8,946 nucleotides of DNA from Candidatus Methanoperedens sp. Lineage in GTDB: Archaea; Halobacteriota; Methanosarcinia; Methanosarcinales; Methanoperedenaceae. The stretch is taken from assembly GCA_027460605.1 (NCBI GenBank), contig JAPZAN010000225.1:1-8946 (forward strand), given 5' to 3'. The notes below the pieces were generated by a model. It was not told the origin of the DNA, did no database searches, and saw nothing but the letters and a program-made list of their open reading frames with translations. The translations under genes were made by a program, and so were the position numbers. Shown here piece after piece: positions 1 to 6,165 of this stretch. Positions within the stretch are counted from its first letter, which is position 1, and each line of letters opens with the position of its first letter.

Positions 1-449
1 ATTCCATCATCGAGAAGAGGAACGGATTGAAAATTTGGTTCGAAGATAGAAAATGCCTGAATTGCTCCCAAGTATCCGGGTCTTTCGATAACAACCCTGT
101 CTCCTTTGTTCAAAAAAACCTTTCCGATTAAGTCAATGCCCTGCTGCGAACCGTTAGTAATTAATATATCGTCAGGTTCTATCTTTAACCCGTTCTTCCT
201 GAGATATCTTTCAGCAATGAACTCTCTCAAAGGTAAATATCCTTCACTCGTACTGTATTGAAGAATATTCCTGCCATCCTGCGCCAAAACCTTTGTGGAA
301 GCTCTTGCAATTTCTTCCACCGGGAAAAAGCCGGGATTCGGAAGCCCGCCGGCAAATGATATCACTTCCGGCTGCTGGGTAACTTTCAATATCTCCCTGA
401 TGAAGGACTTACGGGTTGTCTTCATCCTGTCAGCAAATCTGTTGTTCAT
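1..449 (-). CDS. PLP-dependent aminotransferase, class I/II (LysN/2-aminoadipate type), N-terminal part
   Basis: This is the first 149 codons of a fold-type I aminotransferase; the rest lies beyond the left edge. Such enzymes move an amino group between an amino acid and a 2-oxo acid in the cytoplasm using pyridoxal phosphate. Visible family motifs are SFAGGLPNPGFFP (about residues 31-43), LQYSTSEGYLPLRE (about 63-76) and ITNGSQQGIDL (about 97-107), the last being the loop that holds the cofactor phosphate. The Schiff-base lysine is in the missing part. The wording is that of the group with 2-aminoadipate and aromatic or branched-chain aminotransferases, so the exact substrate cannot be named. 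The ATG at 449 has an AAAGGAT ribosome site (456-462) and a TATA-like box further up (485-494). The gene diverges from threonine synthase. Confidence 0.88.
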   Translation of the reverse strand, partial: MNNRFADRMKTTRKSFIREILKVTQQPEVISFAGGLPNPGFFPVEEIARASTKVLAQDGRNILQYSTSEGYLPLREFIAERYLRKNGLKIEPDDILITNGSQQGIDLIGKVFLNKGDRVVIERPGYLGAIQAFSIFEPNFQSVPLLDDG

Positions 450-484
450 GCAGGTATCCTTTAATCTTCAATCCGAGTTAAGTA

Positions 485-494
485 TTTCTATATG
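485..494 (-). promoter_or_regulatory. TATA-like box for the aminotransferase gene
   Basis: On the minus strand this reads roughly CATATAGAAA. About 26 bases downstream lies position 464, just ahead of the AAAGGAT ribosome site and the ATG at 449, which is the expected archaeal spacing. The rest of the 450-708 gap shows no gene. Confidence 0.35.
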
Positions 495-688
495 TGAACC
501 TCGATTATTTAGGGCGCAAGATATCCGGGTACTTTCTAATCTTCCTACAAGATACGCGCCTGATTTTCAGGTTTTGATATATCGTTCCGGCTTCCCATCG
601 CCTTTACAAGCATGAAAATCCTATCGTTCGCAATAAAACCTAACAACTGCGCTTACAAAACATGATAACAAACAAACCATAGAGTAAC

Positions 689-705
689 CTATAAGCCATA
701 TAATT
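689..705 (+). promoter_or_regulatory. TATA-like region ahead of threonine synthase
   Basis: Two overlapping AT-rich elements, TATAAG (near 690-696) and CATATAATT (697-705), precede the gene. The usual archaeal distance from the first box puts the transcript start at about 719-721, on the ATG at 721. With no Shine-Dalgarno sequence there, a leaderless message starting at that ATG is likely. This is inference from spacing. Confidence 0.35.
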
Positions 706-720
706 CTATTGAGTACCTCT

Positions 721-1926
721 ATGTACCACCTCGAGTGCATCGAATGCCACAAAAAGTATCCTGAAACCGAAGTCATATACACATGTACATGCGGTGGTCT
801 TCTCGATGTCGTTTATGATTATTCAGAAATTAATCTCACCAAAAAAGACTTAAAAGGTCCCCTTTCTGTCTGGAAATACAGGGCGCTTCTTCCGGTAAGC
901 AGGGAGCCCATATCCCTGAAAGAAGGCGGGACGCCGCTCTATCGCGTTGACAGGATTGCAGAAAGCATTGGTCTAAAAGACCTTTATGTCAAGCATGAGG
1001 GGATGAATCCCACCGGTTCGTTCAAGGACAGGGGAATGACCGTGGGCGTTACAAAAGCCCTTGAACTTGGCATGAAAACCGTAGCATGCGCATCCACAGG
1101 GAACACATCGGCTTCGCTTGCTGTTTACGGCGCAAGGGCAGGTGTTCCGGCAGTCGTGCTCCTGCCTTCAGGGAAGGTGGCTCTCGGTAAATTAGCACAG
1201 GCGCTCATGCACGGAGCAAAGGTGTTAAGCATCCGTGGAAATTTTGATGATGCCCTAAAACTCGTTCGCGACCTCTGCGACAGGGAAGGGTTCTATCTCC
1301 TGAATTCCGTGAACCCGTACCGTCTTGAAGGGCAAAAGACCATCGCTTTTGAGATTGCAGACCAGCTGGGATGGAAGGCTCCTGACAGGCTTATTCTTCC
1401 GGTCGGGAATGCAGGCAATATCACGGCGATTTACAAAGGATTCAGGGAGCTAAAACGTCTTGGCCTCATCGACAGCATTCCGAAAATGACCGGCATCCAG
1501 GCCGAAGGCGCAAGCCCGATCGTAAAAGCCATTAAAAGTAATGCAGCGGTGATAACTCCGGAAAGCAAACCTGAGACCGTAGCGACAGCAATCCGCATCG
1601 GCAACCCGGTGAATGCCATAAAAGCGCTGACCGCAATAAGAGAATCAGGCGGAACAGCCGAGACGGTTTCTGACGAGGAGATCATTAAGGCGCAGCAAGA
1701 ACTTGCATGTCTTGAAGGAATCGGGGTTGAACCAGCAAGCGCATCCTCTATTGCGGGGCTTCGGAAACTCGTGTACCTTGGGATTATTGACCCTGATGAA
1801 TGTGTTGTTTGCGTGACGACAGGGCATCTGCTTAAGGATTCCGAGCATGTGCTTGCGGTGTGCCCCAAACCCATAGAAATCGATGCAACCATTGAAGCCG
1901 TAAGAAAAGCCGTTTTTTCAAATTAA
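721..1926 (+). CDS. thrC: Threonine synthase
   Basis: Threonine synthase converts O-phosphohomoserine to threonine and phosphate with pyridoxal phosphate, the last step of threonine synthesis. Numbered from the ATG at 721 (401 aa), the protein opens with a Cys ribbon: C6-x2-C9, then C22-x-C24. PLP-enzyme motifs follow: GSFKDRG with the Schiff-base lysine at about K102, STGNTSAS (about 125-132) for cofactor and substrate binding, and the glycine loop GNAGN (about 229-233) that holds the cofactor phosphate. The length is normal for the archaeal form. A TTG twelve bases upstream (709) is in frame and would add four residues. I prefer the ATG because family members usually begin at MYHL and the promoter spacing fits a leaderless start. 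The gene diverges from the aminotransferase and seems to be monocistronic. Confidence 0.95.
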   Translation: MYHLECIECHKKYPETEVIYTCTCGGLLDVVYDYSEINLTKKDLKGPLSVWKYRALLPVSREPISLKEGGTPLYRVDRIAESIGLKDLYVKHEGMNPTGSFKDRGMTVGVTKALELGMKTVACASTGNTSASLAVYGARAGVPAVVLLPSGKVALGKLAQALMHGAKVLSIRGNFDDALKLVRDLCDREGFYLLNSVNPYRLEGQKTIAFEIADQLGWKAPDRLILPVGNAGNITAIYKGFRELKRLGLIDSIPKMTGIQAEGASPIVKAIKSNAAVITPESKPETVATAIRIGNPVNAIKALTAIRESGGTAETVSDEEIIKAQQELACLEGIGVEPASASSIAGLRKLVYLGIIDPDECVVCVTTGHLLKDSEHVLAVCPKPIEIDATIEAVRKAVFSN

Positions 1927-1932
1927 AGTTAA

Positions 1933-2040
1933 GAAGTTTTTGCTGGACCAGTAGATATAATCGTCGCGAACGACGGGTCGCTTTTTGTGAGCGATGATAA
2001 TGCAGGGAAGATATACAGGATTTATTACACAGGCAAGTAA
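1933..2040 (+). pseudogene. Remnant resembling the C-terminus of a PQQ-dependent sugar dehydrogenase-like protein
   Basis: This stretch has no start codon and opens just after an in-frame stop at 1930-1932. It reads 35 codons to a TAA at 2038-2040. The peptide contains GPVDIIVANDGSLFVSDDNA followed by GKIYRIYYTGK. This closely resembles the last beta-propeller strand of soluble PQQ-type glucose/sorbosone dehydrogenases, whose C-termini run roughly G-P-V-D-(I/V)-x-V-x-x-D-G-S-L-(F/Y)-V-S-D-D-x-x-G-x-I-Y-R-I. The intact proteins are several hundred residues long, so only the very end survives, lodged between threonine synthase and the methyltransferase. Family assignment is from memory of the motif; the lack of a body and start is directly visible. 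Confidence 0.6.
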
Positions 2041-2051
2041 ATACAAGTATA

Positions 2052-3149
2052 ATGTCCTTGTCTGAAATCATTAAAGAAAAAATCCGGGAATATGGCCCTA
2101 TCTCTTTTCGTGATTTTATGGAAATGGCATTGTATTATCCCCGGTTTGGTTATTATACCTCTTCCAGAGAAAAAATCGGAAAGCGCGGCGATTACTATAC
2201 AAGTCCCAACCTGACACCGGTTTTTGGGGAAATAATAGGCAGGCAGCTTGAAGAGATGTGGCGCATCCTTGGCTGGAAAGAGTTCACAGTCGTGGAGATG
2301 GGGGCGGGCATGGGTCTTCTTTCATGCGATGTCCTCACATATCTAAAAAAAAATGAGGAACTGTATGAAAACCTGAATTTTTGCATAATCGAAAAAAGCC
2401 CGGCAATGCGCGAAGAGCAAAAAAAGAGATTAAAAGAAAAAGTTACCTGGCATGATTCTATAGAAGAGCTTCGGGGAATTCGGGGATGCATTTATTCCAA
2501 CGAGCTTGTGGATGCGTTTCCCGTGCACCTTGTTGTGATGGAAAAAGAACTGATGGAAGTCTTTGTTGATTATGAGAATGGTTTTATTGAGATACTAAAA
2601 ACCGCATCATGCGAACTAAAAAATTATTTTGATGAACTTGGAGTGGTTTTGCCAGAGGGATACAGGACAGAGGTAAACCTTGATGCTATAAAATGGATAA
2701 AAGAAATCGTGGCATCTCTGAACGTTGGATTTGTCATTACAATAGATTACGGCTACCCGTCTTTTGAATTATACCAGGAATACAGGAACAGGGGGACGCT
2801 GATGTGCTATTATAAGCATACCACGAATGAGACGCCGTTTGAGCATATCGGAGAGCAGGATATTACTACTCATGTGAATTTCTCGGCGCTTGAATACTGG
2901 GGACGCGAAAACGGGCTGGAACTATGCGGTTTCACAGACCAGTCGCATTTCCTGATTGGGCTTGGGATTGAAGAATACCTGAAAAAATTGCAGGAAAATG
3001 AACCTGAAAATTATCTAAAAAAAATGCTGCCGGTGAAGACCTTGATGATGGAGATGGGTGATACCTTCAAAATCCTGATACAGAAAAAAGGAGTGGATTG
3101 CAGCGAACTTTCAGGATTGAAATACCGGAGCAGGTGGGAGATTAAGTAA
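2052..3149 (+). CDS. SAM-dependent methyltransferase, MidA/NDUFAF7 (DUF185) family
   Basis: This 365-aa protein is a full-length member of the family that includes human NDUFAF7, which methylates an arginine of the complex I subunit NDUFS2. Family landmarks in order are RFGYYTS (31-37), GDYYTSPNLTPVFGE (46-60), the SAM-binding loop EMGAGMG (82-88), SNELVDAFPVH (149-159), ITIDYG (229-234), GEQDITTHVNFS (267-278) and TDQSHFLIGLG (295-305). It has no signal peptide or membrane segment and is probably cytoplasmic. The natural target here is unknown. Archaea of this type often carry complex I-like F420H2 dehydrogenase with an NDUFS2-like subunit, so that is one candidate by inference only. The ATG at 2052 starts twelve bases after the dehydrogenase remnant and has no clear Shine-Dalgarno sequence. 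Confidence 0.9.
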   Translation: MSLSEIIKEKIREYGPISFRDFMEMALYYPRFGYYTSSREKIGKRGDYYTSPNLTPVFGEIIGRQLEEMWRILGWKEFTVVEMGAGMGLLSCDVLTYLKKNEELYENLNFCIIEKSPAMREEQKKRLKEKVTWHDSIEELRGIRGCIYSNELVDAFPVHLVVMEKELMEVFVDYENGFIEILKTASCELKNYFDELGVVLPEGYRTEVNLDAIKWIKEIVASLNVGFVITIDYGYPSFELYQEYRNRGTLMCYYKHTTNETPFEHIGEQDITTHVNFSALEYWGRENGLELCGFTDQSHFLIGLGIEEYLKKLQENEPENYLKKMLPVKTLMMEMGDTFKILIQKKGVDCSELSGLKYRSRWEIK

Positions 3150-3158
3150 TTATTGAAA

Positions 3159-3229
3159 AACCACAGAGAACGCAGAGGACACAGAGAAAAAAATAACAAA
3201 TCTCTGTGCTCTCTGTGTCCTCCGTGGTT
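3159..3229. repeat. Inverted repeat of the CCACAGAG...CTCTGTGG type
   Basis: Two 29-base arms (3159-3187 and 3201-3229) are reverse complements with five mismatches, around a 13-base A-rich loop. The right arm carries CTCTGTGTCCTCCGTGGTT. The element starts nine bases after the methyltransferase stop, so it could fold in that transcript's tail. It has no coding content. The following 3230-3368 is AT-rich and shows nothing I can name. Confidence 0.8.
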
Positions 3230-3368
3230 AATTATCTGACCGGGATTGATAATTCAGAATAAAATAATATGAAATCAACTTATCTATTCAATAGCGGGAT
3301 AAGAAGATGTGTTTATAAATTCCTATGCGTTAAAAAAAGTAAAAATAAATAAAAGATTTACACTATTA

Positions 3369-3579
3369 TCAGCAGACCAAGCACATTGGCTCATCACAAC
3401 AGAGAATTGACCTCGCGCTGTCTTCTACGCAGACTACCTCGCTTCCGCAAACTTCGCAGTAATAAATCTCTCCCTTCTTTGCTTTTGCAGGTTTGGACGT
3501 GGTAGTCTTTGCTACAATTTTACTTCTTTTTTGAAGAAGCAGGCTTTTTGGTGGATTTGGATTTTGTTTTCTTTGCCAT
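3369..3579 (-). pseudogene. Small Lys-rich protein with a desulforedoxin-like Cys motif, split by a frameshift
   Basis: The gene opens with ATG at 3579 behind a very strong ribosome site, AGGGGAGGT (3587-3595). It encodes a Lys/Ser-rich arm, MAKKTKSKSTKKPASSKKK, then stops at 3520-3522. The neighbouring frame continues with another Lys-rich stretch and then YYCEVCGSEVVC, SILCCDEPM and CLVC, ending at a TGA (3369-3371). The Cys block (C-x2-C-G, then CC-x2-PM) matches the iron-binding desulforedoxin domain at the N-terminus of desulfoferrodoxins. Removing one A from the six-A run at 3527-3532 would join both parts into a protein of about 69 residues. So the gene is freshly broken, read with a +1 shift, or carries a sequencing error. 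The intact Cys half argues against long decay. It diverges from endonuclease III. Confidence 0.65.
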
Positions 3580-3631
3580 AAATTTTACCTCCCCTTGAAT
3601 TATATGTTATGTTTTAATTTAACAATACTGT

Positions 3632-3642
3632 AATTTATACAT
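3632..3642. promoter_or_regulatory. Shared TATA-like element between the Cys protein and endonuclease III
   Basis: The sequence around AATTTATACAT reads as TTTATACAT on the plus strand and GTATAAATT on the minus strand. Rightward it predicts a transcript start near 3662, about 25 bases before the nth ATG. Leftward it predicts one near 3610, ahead of the AGGGGAGGT ribosome site. Function in both directions is inferred from spacing. Confidence 0.35.
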
Positions 3643-3686
3643 ATCGGTCAAAACTCTTAACTATTTTGCAATTTATAATAGAAAAC

Positions 3687-4316
3687 ATGGATAAAGTCGA
3701 TGAGATTATTGCGCAGTTGAAAAAAGAGTATCCGGATGTAAAGATAGCTCTTGATTTTTCAAATCCCCTTGAACTCCTAGTTGCTACCATCCTTTCGGCG
3801 CAAAGCACTGATAAGCAGATAAATAAAGTCACAAAAACTCTTTTCAAGAAATACAGGACGCCGCAGGATTATGTGAAAACCCCACAGGAAGAGCTTGAAA
3901 AAGACATTTACTCAACCGGTTTTTACAGGAACAAGGCAAAGAACATCAAAAAACTGTGCGGGATTCTGGTTGAAAATTTCAATTCAAAAGTACCTGACAC
4001 GATGGAAGACCTTATCACATTGCCGGGAGTTGCCAGAAAGACGGCGAACATCGTATTATCAGGCGCTTTCGGGAAGCGCGAGGGGATTGCAGTGGATACG
4101 CATGTGAAAAGGGTCTCAGCAAGGCTTGGGCTTACACAGAATACAGATCCCGATAAAATTGAAAAAGACCTGATGAAGATTATCCCAAAAGGCGAGTGGG
4201 ATATTTTTGCGCTTCGGCTGATACATCATGGGAGGGAGATTTGCATCGCAAAAAAACCAAAGTGTGATGTATGCTTTTTGAATAAGGTCTGCCCGAGCGC
4301 GTTTACTTTCGGATGA
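3687..4316 (+). CDS. nth: Endonuclease III, DNA glycosylase/AP lyase
   Basis: Endonuclease III removes oxidised pyrimidines from DNA and cuts the strand by beta-elimination, the first steps of base excision repair. The 209-aa protein (from ATG 3687) has ILSAQSTDKQIN (35-46), the helix-hairpin-helix LPGVARKTAN (112-121) with catalytic lysine K118, and VDTHV (136-140) with catalytic aspartate D137. The C-terminal 4Fe-4S ligands are C186-x6-C193-x2-C196-x5-C202, the canonical spacing. All key residues are present. A TTG at 3666 would add seven residues; the ATG is preferred because the protein then begins where family members do. There is no clear ribosome site. Only four bases separate its stop from the next gene, a 3'-phosphoesterase, indicating one transcript. 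Confidence 0.95.
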   Translation: MDKVDEIIAQLKKEYPDVKIALDFSNPLELLVATILSAQSTDKQINKVTKTLFKKYRTPQDYVKTPQEELEKDIYSTGFYRNKAKNIKKLCGILVENFNSKVPDTMEDLITLPGVARKTANIVLSGAFGKREGIAVDTHVKRVSARLGLTQNTDPDKIEKDLMKIIPKGEWDIFALRLIHHGREICIAKKPKCDVCFLNKVCPSAFTFG

Positions 4317-4320
4317 TGTT

Positions 4321-4767
4321 ATGCCGCTTGAGGAATACAAGAAATTGAGGGACTTTTCAAAGTCGCCCGAGCCGAAAGGCGGCGCCAAACAAAGCTCTGG
4401 AAATATTTTCGTAGTTCATGAACACGATGCCTCGCATCTGCATTATGACCTGCGGCTTGAGATGGGAGGAGTGCTTCGGTCATGGGCTGTTCCCAAAGAG
4501 CCGCCGGTCAAAGAGGGCACAAAGCGCCTTGCAATCCAGACAGAAGACCATCCGCTTGAATATGCTGATTTTGAAGGGACGATACCGGAAGGTATGTACG
4601 GCGCAGGGGCTGTGCGGATATGGGATAAAGGCGAGTTCATTCTTGAGAACGAGAAAGATAATGAGCTGCTCTTTGAGTTAAGGGGCAGGAAATTAACCGG
4701 CAGGTATGCTTTAATAAAAACTAAGTTCAAGGGAAAGGATTCGTGGCTTTTTTTCAAGAGGAAATAA
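4321..4767 (+). CDS. DNA 3'-phosphoesterase, stand-alone LigD PE domain
   Basis: This 148-aa protein is the phosphoesterase domain that in many bacteria forms the N-terminus of the repair ligase LigD, here without ligase or polymerase domains, as in several archaea. The domain trims 3' ends, removing 3' phosphates or a terminal ribonucleotide to leave 3'-OH, and needs a divalent metal. The signature EHDASHLHYDLRLE (34-47) holds the expected metal/active-site residues H35, H41 and D43. It is followed by SWAVPKEPP (54-62), DHPLEYADFEGTIPEGMYGAG (76-96) with H77, and a C-terminal SWLFFKRK. It starts four bases after the nth stop, where GGATGAT may serve as a weak ribosome site. Pairing with a glycosylase/lyase that leaves blocked 3' ends suggests joint end processing; that coupling is inference. 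Confidence 0.93.
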   Translation: MPLEEYKKLRDFSKSPEPKGGAKQSSGNIFVVHEHDASHLHYDLRLEMGGVLRSWAVPKEPPVKEGTKRLAIQTEDHPLEYADFEGTIPEGMYGAGAVRIWDKGEFILENEKDNELLFELRGRKLTGRYALIKTKFKGKDSWLFFKRK

Positions 4768-4841
4768 ATATGTTTGAAAATTCATTGAAGAAAATTGGAT
4801 TTATAATCAAGTTCATAAATCACCGTAAAAAAGTGAAAATC

Positions 4842-4906
4842 TGACAGGATTAACAGGATGAACTGGATTTTGTATATTTTATCCTGTCAATCCTGTTATC
4901 CCGTCA
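4842..4906. repeat. Inverted repeat of the TGACAGGATTAACAGGAT type
   Basis: Left arm 4842-4868 and right arm 4881-4906 are imperfect reverse complements built from GACAGGAT / AACAGGAT units, with a 12-base AT-rich loop. The left arm matches the start of the element at 8901-8946 closely, differing by one missing T and two substitutions. It lies between the phosphoesterase and the aldolase. Its loop (TTGTATATTTT) is TATA-like and could act as a promoter for the aldolase, but that is speculation. Confidence 0.8.
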
Positions 4907-4939
4907 AAAATCATGTAAATTTAAGACCATGCTATAGAT

Positions 4940-5512
4940 ATGATTGAATATTCAAAGTGGCAGGATATGGCAAAATTCGGGAAAAAACTCGTGGAGCGCG
5001 GGCTTGTGGAATCGCATTTCGGGAATATGAGCGTGCGCGCCGCAAGTCGGATGCTCATCACAAAGAGCGGGTGCGCCCTTGATGAGATAACGGAAAACAG
5101 CGTTGTGGCGGTGGATATTGATAAGCTTTCAAGCCATGACAGTATCGCTTCATCTGAAAGCCCGATTCACAGGGCGATTTATAAAAATACTAAGGCGCTT
5201 GCGGTTATCCATGCCCATCCCGCATTTTCGGTCATTGAATCGCTGCTTGGGCATGATAAGATAATACCTCCTGACAGCGAAGGGCAGTATGTCCTGCATG
5301 AGATTCCGGTGGTGAGGGGCGGCTTCGGTACAAAAGAACTTGCGGATAACGCTTCGGGAGCGCTAAAAGACCACAAAGGCGTTATCGTTTTTGCGCACGG
5401 CACGTTTGCTGCCGGGAAGACGATTGAGGAGGCTTATTTTGTCACGGCGCAGATAGAGCATAGCTGCAAGTTGAAGTATTATTGGGATATGGCGAGGAGG
5501 ATTCCAGGGTAA
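4940..5512 (+). CDS. Class II aldolase/adducin family protein (L-fuculose-phosphate aldolase type)
   Basis: The 190-aa protein is a complete zinc-dependent class II aldolase-like enzyme. In the family, fuculose-phosphate aldolase splits fuculose-1-phosphate into dihydroxyacetone phosphate and lactaldehyde. Motifs are SHFGNMSVR (25-33) and ITKSG (40-44) for phosphate binding, SSESPIH (71-77) with the acidic residue E73, VIHAHP (89-94) with zinc ligands H91 and H93, and FAHGTF (151-156) with the third ligand H153. These match the E73, H92, H94 and H155 pattern of the E. coli enzyme. The actual substrate cannot be read from the sequence; archaeal members have been linked to several short-chain sugar phosphates. 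The ATG at 4940 lacks a Shine-Dalgarno sequence, and an AT-rich box at about 4914-4922 suggests a leaderless transcript. Confidence 0.9.
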   Translation: MIEYSKWQDMAKFGKKLVERGLVESHFGNMSVRAASRMLITKSGCALDEITENSVVAVDIDKLSSHDSIASSESPIHRAIYKNTKALAVIHAHPAFSVIESLLGHDKIIPPDSEGQYVLHEIPVVRGGFGTKELADNASGALKDHKGVIVFAHGTFAAGKTIEEAYFVTAQIEHSCKLKYYWDMARRIPG

Positions 5513-5517
5513 CTGTC

Positions 5518-5652
5518 ATGCAAAATCGCTATGTGACGGACATGGCATTAAGTCCGGGGTTTGTGATTGCAACGATAGGCGTTCTCGTGCATCCGTTGGC
5601 TTATATCGAGAACAGCATAACAGTCATGGCGATAAGATTGGGGCACGTATGA
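5518..5652 (+). CDS. Short unrecognised reading frame after the aldolase
   Basis: ATG at 5518 begins five bases after the aldolase stop and runs 44 codons to TGA. The peptide starts MQNRYVTDMALSPGF and is rich in I, V, A and L in its centre, so it could form one hydrophobic helix. I do not recognise it, and no Shine-Dalgarno sequence is evident. It may be chance, a remnant, or a small membrane peptide translated by coupling to the aldolase. A second plus-strand frame is also open over much of this stretch, which lowers the weight of the open frame. The following 5653-5806 is AT-rich with no convincing gene. Confidence 0.2.
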   Translation: MQNRYVTDMALSPGFVIATIGVLVHPLAYIENSITVMAIRLGHV

Positions 5653-5806
5653 AACTATAAAAAATGAAATATAAATTTTTGCTGATGTTTCATCATCGCC
5701 TTTACTTGAATTGCATTCTATTTATAACACCACACGAAAACAGGTGGCGCACTTTTCTGATAAATGGAACGCTTGTATTTTTCGTATATATGTAGGTAAG
5801 CATGTT

Positions 5807-5995
5807 TCATGGAGTTTTAAGCTTAGAAATCGACGATGACCTTATTATAATCTCTCCTTTCTCATTTTGTACGAAAACTATCAAGTCTCCAACCCTTACA
5901 TTCAACAGTTTAGGAATTGGCTGAACGAGAGTTACTCGAAATCGTGGGTCTATTTTACTTGTTCCTAATATAATCTCTTTTGTATTTTTCTCCAT
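5807..5995 (-). CDS. AbrB/SpoVT/MazE-like swapped-hairpin protein
   Basis: A 62-aa protein with the AbrB-type DNA-binding fold pattern: TSKIDPRFRVTLVQPIPKLL (12-31), NVRVGDLIVFVQ (32-43), then EKGEIIIR (45-52). This follows the family layout of a beta strand, a conserved arginine and proline region, VxxGDxIxF, and a final strand. Such proteins act as dimeric transcription regulators or as antitoxins of PIN or MazF toxins. No toxin gene lies beside it, so an orphan regulator is more likely. The usual L-P-K/x-x-R is altered to VQPIPKLL, which may weaken or change DNA contact. The ATG at 5995 has an AAGGAATT ribosome site. It diverges from the MGIFDKLF gene pair and may control the shared 170-base region. 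Confidence 0.75.
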   Translation of the reverse strand: MEKNTKEIILGTSKIDPRFRVTLVQPIPKLLNVRVGDLIVFVQNEKGEIIIRSSSISKLKTP

Positions 5996-6013
5996 ATAAT
6001 TCCTTTTTGTTAG

Positions 6014-6112
6014 TGGGAAAAACGCAACAATAAACTTATTCGGGTAGAAACCTTTAAATGGGAAAAAAGGGATTAACTTGGACAGGTGATGTTATAAGTA
6101 GGTGTAGGTGAT
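6014..6112 (+). promoter_or_regulatory. Divergent control region with repeats around a TATA-like box
   Basis: Between the AbrB-like gene and the 6166 gene, a TATA-like GTTATAAG (6091-6098) is flanked by AGGTGAT at 6084-6090 and again at 6106-6112, with a third partial TAGGTG at 6099-6104. The predicted transcript start is near 6120. Two copies of TGGGAAAAA (6014-6022 and 6059-6067) and a symmetric TTTAAA lie closer to the AbrB-like gene. The arrangement looks like operators around a promoter; binding by the AbrB-like protein is a guess. Confidence 0.4.
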
Positions 6113-6165
6113 AAAATAGAAATAGTTGGAAAAGTTGTTTAGTTTGGAGCAAAGGAGGTATTAAG

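Noticed and set aside
559..571. Small hairpin CCTGATTTTCAGG followed by TTTT in the aminotransferase-thrC gap
   Set aside because: A five-base stem is too weak, and it lies between divergent genes where no terminator is expected.
295..615. Plus-strand 106-codon open frame
   Set aside because: Its first half is antisense to the aminotransferase, whose motifs are clear; it has no recognisable motif of its own and no ribosome site.
1431..1892. Minus-strand 153-codon open frame inside threonine synthase
   Set aside because: Antisense shadow of a well-conserved gene; low-complexity Ser/Ala/Pro composition typical of such shadows.
3526..3532. A-AAA-AAG heptamer in phase with the Lys-rich arm, the dnaX-like -1 slippery site
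   Set aside because: A -1 shift here reaches a TAG within five codons; the Cys domain lies in the +1 frame, so a dnaX-style -1 event does not explain it.
4443..4757. Minus-strand 104-codon open frame inside the 3'-phosphoesterase gene
   Set aside because: Antisense shadow; no start signal and no motif.
4770..4844. 24-codon frame (MFENSLKKIGFIIKF...) two bases after the phosphoesterase
   Set aside because: Too short, no ribosome site, and its stop lies in the inverted repeat; AT-rich DNA gives such frames by chance.
5664..5795. 43-codon frame MKYKFLLMFHHRL... in the gap after the aldolase
   Set aside because: No ribosome site, rare-looking residue mix and no motif; treated as chance.
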